Below the pieces are notes generated by a model. That model did no database searches. It had not been told where the DNA came from and worked only from the letters and a program-made list of their open reading frames with translations. Below, in pieces: positions 6,582-10,502 of a stretch of 10,502 bases of DNA. The position numbers were made by a program, and so were the translations under genes. Source of the DNA: an uncultured Bacillota bacterium (GTDB lineage Bacteria > Bacillota_I > Bacilli_A > RFN20 > CAG-631). Positions within the stretch are counted from its first letter, which is position 1. Every line of letters begins with the position of its first letter. The stretch covers positions 1 through 10,502 of the forward strand of contig CAJJXN010000048.1 in NCBI GenBank assembly GCA_905197115.1. Direction: 5' to 3'.

Positions 6582-7175
6582 TTATACTTCTTTTCGATTA
6601 CTAAAAGCTTTAAATAATGTTAATTCATCCGCATAGTCTAGTTGTGCACCCATTGGTAAACCATGTGCTAATCTAGTTACTTTAATTGGATATTCTTTTA
6701 ATGCATTGGATATATAAAGTGCTGTAATTTCTCCTTCAACATTTAAATTTGTCGCTAAAATCACTTCTGAGATCGTATTTTGTTTTACTCTTTCAATTAA
6801 AGAATCAAAATTAATGTCTTCCTCACTTTTTCCTTTAGAAGGTGCAATATATCCATTTAAAACATGATAAACTCCATGATATTCTTTCATTTTTTCAAAA
6901 GCATACACATCTTTAGGATAATGAACTACGCAAACCACAGATGCATCTCGACCTTCTTCTTCACATATTGGACAAGTTTCACCATCACTTAAATTACCAC
7001 AAATATGACAATGTTTTAATTCAAAAATTCCCTTTAAAGCATTAGAAAACTCTTCAACGTCTTCTTTTGACATAGTTAAAACATCATATGCCATTCTTTC
7101 AGCGGTCTTTGAACCCACTCCTGGCAAATGTTTAAAACAATCAATTAATTTTTGAAAACTACTTGGGTATTCCAT
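6582..7175 (-). CDS. recR: Recombination mediator RecR
   Basis: The 197-residue protein works with RecO (and RecF) to load RecA on SSB-coated single-stranded DNA at gaps and stalled forks. It has the helix-hairpin-helix 'LPGVGSKTAERMA' (17-29), a four-Cys zinc site at Cys56/Cys59/Cys68/Cys71, and a Toprim domain starting at 'VVCVVHYPKDVYAFE' (80-94) and continuing through 'EVILATNLNVEGE'. The C-terminal 'RLAHGLPMGAQLDYADELTL' is diagnostic. The Toprim acidic position after 'CVV' is His (residue 85); many RecR proteins have Glu, and from memory Bacillus has Gln, so this is not a sign of inactivation. The start codon lies 2 bp after the ybaB stop, indicating co-translation with ybaB and dnaX. 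Length is normal. Confidence 0.97.
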   Translation of the reverse strand: MEYPSSFQKLIDCFKHLPGVGSKTAERMAYDVLTMSKEDVEEFSNALKGIFELKHCHICGNLSDGETCPICEEEGRDASVVCVVHYPKDVYAFEKMKEYHGVYHVLNGYIAPSKGKSEEDINFDSLIERVKQNTISEVILATNLNVEGEITALYISNALKEYPIKVTRLAHGLPMGAQLDYADELTLFKAFSNRKEV

Positions 7176-7177
7176 AA

Positions 7178-7486
7178 TTAAAATAATCCTGGCATTCTCA
7201 TTCCAGAAGCTTGCTTTGAAAGAATTTTTTGTTCTTCACTTATTACAAGTTGAATGGCTTCATTAACGGCCACTACAACCATATCTTGAAGCATTTCTTT
7301 TTCTTCTTTGTCAATCATATCTTCATCAATATCAATAGAAACAATTTCTTTGCTTCCTTTAATCACAACAACAATTCCGCCTCCTGCGCTTTTTACTTCA
7401 AAAACTTTTTCTTCTAATTCTTTTTGTGCTTTTTCCATTTCTTTTTGCATTTTTTGTGCTTGTTGCATTAACATGTTCATATTCAT
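7178..7486 (-). CDS. ybaB: Nucleoid-associated protein, YbaB/EbfC family
   Basis: The 102-residue protein belongs to the small DNA-binding family almost always encoded between dnaX and recR. It forms dimers that bind and bridge DNA; its precise contribution to replication or repair is unclear. The N-terminal helix is Gln/Lys/Glu-rich ('MQQAQKMQKEMEKAQKEL'), followed by 'VFEVKSAGGGIVVVIKGSKEI', a beta sheet typical of the family, then 'INEAI'-like 'VNEAIQLVISEEQ' and the C-terminal 'SGMRMPGLF', all family hallmarks. Three nearby Met codons (residues 1, 3 and 5) could each serve as start. The AGGAG in the last codons of dnaX (complement of 7498-7502) is 11 bases from the first, so the start may be a few residues off in either direction. 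The gap to dnaX is 5 bp. Confidence 0.95.
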   Translation of the reverse strand: MNMNMLMQQAQKMQKEMEKAQKELEEKVFEVKSAGGGIVVVIKGSKEIVSIDIDEDMIDKEEKEMLQDMVVVAVNEAIQLVISEEQKILSKQASGMRMPGLF

Positions 7487-7491
7487 AGTAT

Positions 7492-9264
7492 CTATTTCTC
7501 CTTTATATCTAACATATCGCCAAAAAAGTTTCTTCCCATCACGATGGTTTCATTGCCAATATCTTCTTTGGATACTTGTTCTACTTTTTCTTGTTGAGTT
7601 GAAACCTTTTCTTGTAACTTAGGTAATTCTTTTAATATTGGTTTTTTATTTGCTTGAATTAATTGCATATAATTTCTTGTTACATCTACAAAATAATTAT
7701 GTTCTACAACATAAACTTCTAAATCATAACCAAAAACTTGTTTTAAAAATTTCTTAATTAACATTAAATTTTCTTTTTCTTGAGCTCGTGATGAAACAAT
7801 TTTGTAATTATATACTAATACCACAAATTCTTTGGAAGCAGCTCCAACTTTTGCATCCATAATAAGTTGAGCAATATAACGCGTTTCATCATAATTAGTA
7901 TAATCCCGAATAATATTCCATTTATCCATTAAATCTAATTTAAATTTTTTATCTCCATGAGCTACAATGTTAATATATTCATCCATAGTATATTGAATTT
8001 TTTCGGAAGTTTGAGGCATAGAAAATTCACCTTGTATCTTTAATGCTTCTTTTTTTTCTAACACCATAGATTTAGTTTCACTTACTGGTTCAATTATCTT
8101 TTTTTCTTCCACTATTTTTTCTACTTTTGGTGCAACTATCGTCTCTTTTTTAACTTCTTGGACAAAGAAATTTTCTTGATTAAAAGTTGCCATTTTATCC
8201 ATTGCTTTTAAAGAAGCTAATTCAAAGAATAATCGATAATTGGATGATTGGCGGTAATATCCCATTGCTTCATTTAAAATATCCACAATCGCTAATGCTT
8301 TTTCTGTTGAATAAAATTTTAGTAATTCTGACGCGTTTTCTTTGTTTAATCTTTCCAACACTTTTTCGTCACTAGTCGTTTTATAAACAATTGCATCTTT
8401 TAAACAAACCATTAAATCATACGTTAAACGTTTAACATCAATGCCTTTTTCTATGAATTGTTCGATAATTTCTAGTACTTCATTTGTTTTATTCAAGGAA
8501 ATTAAACTCAAATAATGAACCATTTCAGAAGAAGACATAATGCCGTATACATCATAAATATGTTGTAATTTCACATCATTTCCAGCATAACTAATTACTT
8601 GATCTAAAATACTTAAAGCGTCTCTCATCCCACCATCAGCTAACTCACTAATTAAAGAAGAAACGCCATTTTCAGCCTTAATTTCTTCTTTTAGCATCAC
8701 TTCTTCAATTTTTTCTTTAATATCATCAAAAGAAATTTTATTAAAATCAAAGCGTTGACATCTTGATAAGACAGTTGGAATGACTTTGTGAATATCCGTA
8801 GTGGCAAAAATAAAAATAACATGAGCAGGTGGTTCTTCTAATGTTTTTAATAAAGCATTAAAGGCTCCTGATGTCATCATATGCACTTCATCAATAATAT
8901 AGACTTTGTATTTTCCCTTAATCGGCGCATACTTTACTTTTTCAATTAATTCACGAACTTCATCTACACCATTATTGCTTGCAGCATCAATTTCAATAAT
9001 ATCAGGATGACTATTTTCATTAATTGCTCGACAATTTTCACATTCATTACAAGGCTTTTCATGTTCACTTGTACAATTAATAGCTTTTGCTAATAACTTT
9101 GCAGTTGTTGTTTTGCCCGTTCCTCTTGGACCACTAAAAATGTAAGCATGTGCGATTTTATCATTTGCTATTGCATTTTTTAATGTCGTTACAATGTGTT
9201 TTTGACCCGCCATACTTTCAAAGTCACTAGGTCGATACGTTCTATATAATGCTTTATACGCCAT
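7492..9264 (-). CDS. dnaX: DNA polymerase III subunit tau (possibly also gamma), clamp loader
   Basis: The 590-residue AAA+ ATPase of the clamp loader opens the beta clamp and, as tau, links polymerases to the loader. Numbered from the ATG at 9264: Walker A 'GPRGTGKTT' at 45-53; zinc-binding Cys64/72/75/78; Walker B 'VYIIDE' ending at Asp125-Glu126; sensor 1 'FATTD'; arginine finger 'SRC' at 167-169. The collar domain III ends about residue 365. A Lys/Glu/Val-rich linker and tau-specific domains follow ('LDLMDKWNIIRDY' onward). I prefer this start over the in-frame GTG at 9273: GGAG (complement of 9273-9276) overlaps that GTG but is 8 bp from the ATG, and 'MAYKALYRTYRP' is the usual family beginning. 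It lies 26 bp downstream of tadA and 5 bp upstream of ybaB. The linker contains an A-AAA-AAG slippery site, listed separately. Confidence 0.96.
   Translation of the reverse strand: MAYKALYRTYRPSDFESMAGQKHIVTTLKNAIANDKIAHAYIFSGPRGTGKTTTAKLLAKAINCTSEHEKPCNECENCRAINENSHPDIIEIDAASNNGVDEVRELIEKVKYAPIKGKYKVYIIDEVHMMTSGAFNALLKTLEEPPAHVIFIFATTDIHKVIPTVLSRCQRFDFNKISFDDIKEKIEEVMLKEEIKAENGVSSLISELADGGMRDALSILDQVISYAGNDVKLQHIYDVYGIMSSSEMVHYLSLISLNKTNEVLEIIEQFIEKGIDVKRLTYDLMVCLKDAIVYKTTSDEKVLERLNKENASELLKFYSTEKALAIVDILNEAMGYYRQSSNYRLFFELASLKAMDKMATFNQENFFVQEVKKETIVAPKVEKIVEEKKIIEPVSETKSMVLEKKEALKIQGEFSMPQTSEKIQYTMDEYINIVAHGDKKFKLDLMDKWNIIRDYTNYDETRYIAQLIMDAKVGAASKEFVVLVYNYKIVSSRAQEKENLMLIKKFLKQVFGYDLEVYVVEHNYFVDVTRNYMQLIQANKKPILKELPKLQEKVSTQQEKVEQVSKEDIGNETIVMGRNFFGDMLDIKEK
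8090..8106 (-). other. Candidate -1 frameshift site in dnaX (A AAA AAG with a -1 stop two codons later)
   Basis: Codons 387-389 of dnaX read GAA AAA AAG, which places the heptamer A-AAA-AAG (complement of 8104-8098) in exactly the phase used in E. coli dnaX. After a -1 slip the next codons are GAT AAT TGA, giving a product of 391 residues that ends just past domain III, like gamma. A second run of eight A (complement of 8050-8057) in codons GAA AAA AAA also leads to a -1 stop eight codons later. No strong downstream stimulatory stem is obvious, and a Lys-rich linker in AT-rich DNA will contain such runs by chance. Confidence 0.35.
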
Positions 9265-9290
9265 TTTAATCACTCCAATAATATTATACC

Positions 9291-9743
9291 TTATTTTCTC
9301 TTGTTTTTAAAATAATTTGAAAGGATTTTCGAACATTTTTCATCTTCATAATAAATAGCTTTCGGATAATGATTAAACCCTTTTATTTCATATAAAGATA
9401 AAGTTGATTCCATTGCACCACCTTTTTTATCTTTTGCCGCATAAATTACTTCTTTTATTCGACTTTGTATAATGGCTCCCGCACACATTACACAAGGGTC
9501 TAAAGGTACATATAAACTACAGCCATCCAAATGCCAATCATTTATTTTTTTAGAAGCTTTAGTAATAGCAACGATTTCTGCATGTTGGGTTGCATTTTGT
9601 TTTTTTTCTTTTAAGTTATGTGCTTTTGCTATGACTTTATTTTCTTTTACAATTACTGCACCAATTGGCACTTCATCCATTTGTGCACCTTTAAGTGCTT
9701 CTTTATAGGCTAAATCAATGTATTTTTGATGTGCATTCTTCAT
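9291..9743 (-). CDS. tadA: tRNA-specific adenosine deaminase TadA
   Basis: The 150-residue zinc-dependent deaminase converts the wobble adenosine-34 of tRNA-Arg(ACG) to inosine so that CGU/CGC/CGA can be read. The catalytic 'HAE' is His54-Ala55-Glu56. 'PCVMC' at 83-87 supplies the two zinc-binding Cys (84 and 87). 'EVPIGAVIV' and 'NATQHAEI' are typical of TadA rather than of cytosine or guanine deaminases. 'PLDPC' replaces the more common 'tlEPC', a mild variation. AGGAAAG (complement of 9749-9755) precedes the ATG. The gene is upstream of dnaX as in Bacillus subtilis, with only 26 bp between them and hence no space for the SRP RNA gene found there in Bacillus. A -10-like TATAAT (complement of 9772-9777) lies upstream. 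Confidence 0.95.
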   Translation of the reverse strand: MKNAHQKYIDLAYKEALKGAQMDEVPIGAVIVKENKVIAKAHNLKEKKQNATQHAEIVAITKASKKINDWHLDGCSLYVPLDPCVMCAGAIIQSRIKEVIYAAKDKKGGAMESTLSLYEIKGFNHYPKAIYYEDEKCSKILSNYFKNKRK

Positions 9744-9890
9744 TTCGACTTTCCTTTCTTTTTCTTATTTTATTATACAAATTTATCTATAAATAAAATA
9801 GAAAAATTAAAGGAAGATACAATTACTAATGTGACAGGGGAAATACAAAAAAGACAAATGATTCTATAGGTATATGATCATTCTACTAAC

Positions 9891-9938
9891 AATGTGCATA
9901 AAATGGTAAAAAATAATGTGCAAAAAATGTTAAAATAT
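9891..9938 (+). repeat. Two tandem imperfect 24-bp repeats
   Basis: Units 9891-9914 and 9915-9938 both begin AATGTGCA and match at 21 of 24 positions (differences at unit positions 9, 16 and 22). They lie upstream of the palindrome and promoter of the permease, so they may be regulator-binding sites; AT-richness makes chance partly possible. Confidence 0.55.
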
Positions 9939-9956
9939 ATAAAATAAAAAAAAGCA

Positions 9957-9966
9957 CAAACGTTTG
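9957..9966. promoter_or_regulatory. LacI/PurR-like operator palindrome
   Basis: CAAACGTTTG is a perfect 10-bp palindrome with the central CG typical of LacI-family operators. The flanking GCGT on the right makes the right half identical to that of the E. coli PurR box consensus (AAACGTTTGCGT). The left flank is imperfect. It lies 48 bp upstream of the -35 hexamer of the permease promoter. The regulator is unknown. Confidence 0.4.
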
Positions 9967-10014
9967 CGTATTGGAAAATACTGCTATTCAGGATATTTAT
10001 AAACATGAGTTGGT

Positions 10015-10043
10015 TTGACAGAAAAAATTATTTTTTATATATT
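10015..10043 (+). promoter_or_regulatory. Sigma-A promoter of the ABC permease gene
   Basis: TTGACA (10015-10020) and TATATT (10038-10043) are separated by exactly 17 bp, predicting transcription from about 10050. The inverted repeat TTGGTTT (10010-10016) / AAACCAA (10050-10056) brackets the promoter and could be a repressor site. Confidence 0.8.
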
Positions 10044-10104
10044 AATATTAAACCAAGGGGGTGGAAGGTGAAACACCAATTATAAAACAGGAGGATATAG
10101 CAAT

Positions 10105-10502
10105 ATGAACGACAAAAAGAAAAAAACAGTGATCAGCAACAAAGTATGGCTTTTATTTTCGTTTCTTGCAGCTTTGTTGGTATGGTACTTACTTTCAATT
10201 GGAAAGGCGACAGGGCGAAGTTTTCCATATGTGGACAAAGTAGTTCCAGCAGTTAAAACAATGATTGACAGAGGAGTCTTTTTTAAAGATATCCAAAGCA
10301 GTATGTTCTGCGTGGCAGCAGGTTTCGGACTTGGATTTGCGACTTCTTTACCAGTTGCATTTTTAATGGCATGGTATACACCTGTACAGAAGATTATTGA
10401 ACCATGGATTAACTTTATTCGTAACATTCCTGCACTGGCATACGCACCACTTCTTGTAATTGCAGTTGGCGTTGGACAGAAACCGGCAATTATTTTGATC
10501 TG
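10105..10502 (+). CDS. ABC transporter permease, SsuC/TauC/NrtB-like, N-terminal part (cut by window edge)
   Basis: The frame is open for 132 residues to the end of the window, so it is incomplete. A short Lys-rich cytoplasmic start is followed by a membrane segment at ~13-32 ('VWLLFSFLAALLVWYLLS'), a periplasm-side stretch, and the beginning of a binding-protein-dependent permease domain: a helix at ~68-90 ('AAGFGLGFATSLPVAFLMAW') and 'EPWINFIRNIPALAYAPLLV' (99-118). This arrangement is that of permeases for sulfonates, taurine, nitrate or pyrimidine precursors; the substrate cannot be told. AGGAGG (10089-10094) stands 10 bp before the ATG, with a clear promoter upstream. Codons such as CTG, CAG, AAC, GGC and GCG are more frequent than in the neighbouring genes, and G+C is about 42% by hand count over 10201-10380 against 20-28% in two dnaX lines (8701-8760 and 8941-9000). 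This suggests a foreign origin or an assembly junction. Confidence 0.88.
   Translation, partial: MNDKKKKTVISNKVWLLFSFLAALLVWYLLSIGKATGRSFPYVDKVVPAVKTMIDRGVFFKDIQSSMFCVAAGFGLGFATSLPVAFLMAWYTPVQKIIEPWINFIRNIPALAYAPLLVIAVGVGQKPAIILI

Larger units (their letters stand above)
9744..10104. other. Non-coding region between divergent tadA and ABC permease genes; compositional boundary
   Basis: This stretch holds the promoter side of tadA (TATAAT, complement of 9772-9777, with no good -35). It also has a stem AATGAT/ATCATT (9857-9882), two tandem 24-mers, a CAAACGTTTG palindrome, a small stem GTATT/AATAC (9968-9981), and the promoter and ribosome-binding site of the permease. No gene is apparent. Base composition and codon style differ on the two sides, so a junction may lie inside it, roughly between 9780 and 9950. 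Confidence 0.5.

Noticed and set aside
7229..7622. Two plus-strand ORFs opposite ybaB and the end of dnaX
   Set aside because: They mirror the Lys/Glu-rich coding of the real genes, giving Phe/Ser-rich translations without any family resemblance.
8187..8375. Plus-strand ORF of 62 codons within dnaX
   Set aside because: Antisense shadow of conserved dnaX coding sequence.
9472..9708. Plus-strand ORF of 78 codons within tadA
   Set aside because: Antisense to the TadA catalytic motifs; no independent support.
9891..9938. Start of a CRISPR array or plasmid iterons
   Set aside because: Only two directly abutting units, with no spacers and no cas or replication gene nearby.
10044..10104. Metabolite riboswitch (for example TPP) in the permease leader
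   Set aside because: The leader is only about 55 nt from the predicted start of transcription and lacks TPP motifs; only a small GGTG/CACC stem is visible.
10080..10427. Minus-strand ORF of 115 codons opposite the ABC permease
   Set aside because: The plus strand carries a promoter, an AGGAGG and a recognisable permease domain; the antisense frame has none of these.

Overview
The window is AT-rich, uses the standard code (TGA is a stop, TGG is Trp) and has strong Gram-positive ribosome-binding sites. A T-box leader, a YolD-like protein and the gene order tadA-dnaX-ybaB-recR all point to a low-GC Firmicute, probably a Bacilli/Erysipelotrichia-type or Mollicutes-related gut lineage. I cannot name a genus from the sequence alone.

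Layout. (1) Positions 1-918 are the remnant or edge of an integrated element: the 3' end of an excisionase-like gene, a hairpin-rich leader, a Cys-rich integrase-like protein without the catalytic domain, and a strong terminator. (2) Positions 1018-2928 (minus) encode an unrecognised protein with about six membrane segments and a ~420-residue soluble C-terminal part. (3) Positions 2929-3358 are non-coding. (4) Positions 3359-4898 (plus) hold an overlapping pair, a Y-family translesion DNA polymerase with a likely TTG start and a YolD-like partner. (5) Positions 4914-9743 (minus) form a housekeeping block read as tadA, dnaX, ybaB, recR and then asnS; asnS has its own promoter and an Asn-specific T-box leader. 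One perfect hairpin at 4889-4915 terminates both converging units and overlaps both stop codons. (6) From about 9780 the character changes: tandem 24-mers, a LacI/PurR-like palindrome, a good sigma-A promoter and the start of an ABC transporter permease that is visibly richer in G+C and differs in codon use.

Functional links. dnaX (clamp loader), ybaB and recR (recombinational repair) are a classic Firmicute replication/repair cluster, and tadA before dnaX matches Bacillus. The polymerase/YolD pair is a separate DNA-damage-tolerance unit. asnS is controlled by uncharged tRNA-Asn.

Most worth a second look: a nested set of pairings upstream of the integrase-like gene that could switch its ribosome-binding site; an in-frame A-AAA-AAG slippery site in dnaX at the domain III/IV boundary followed within two codons by a -1 stop; the catalytic-domain-less integrase with a doubled C-x2-C-x2-C-x5-C module and its own terminator; and the compositional breakpoint near the right end, which could be transfer or an assembly chimera.
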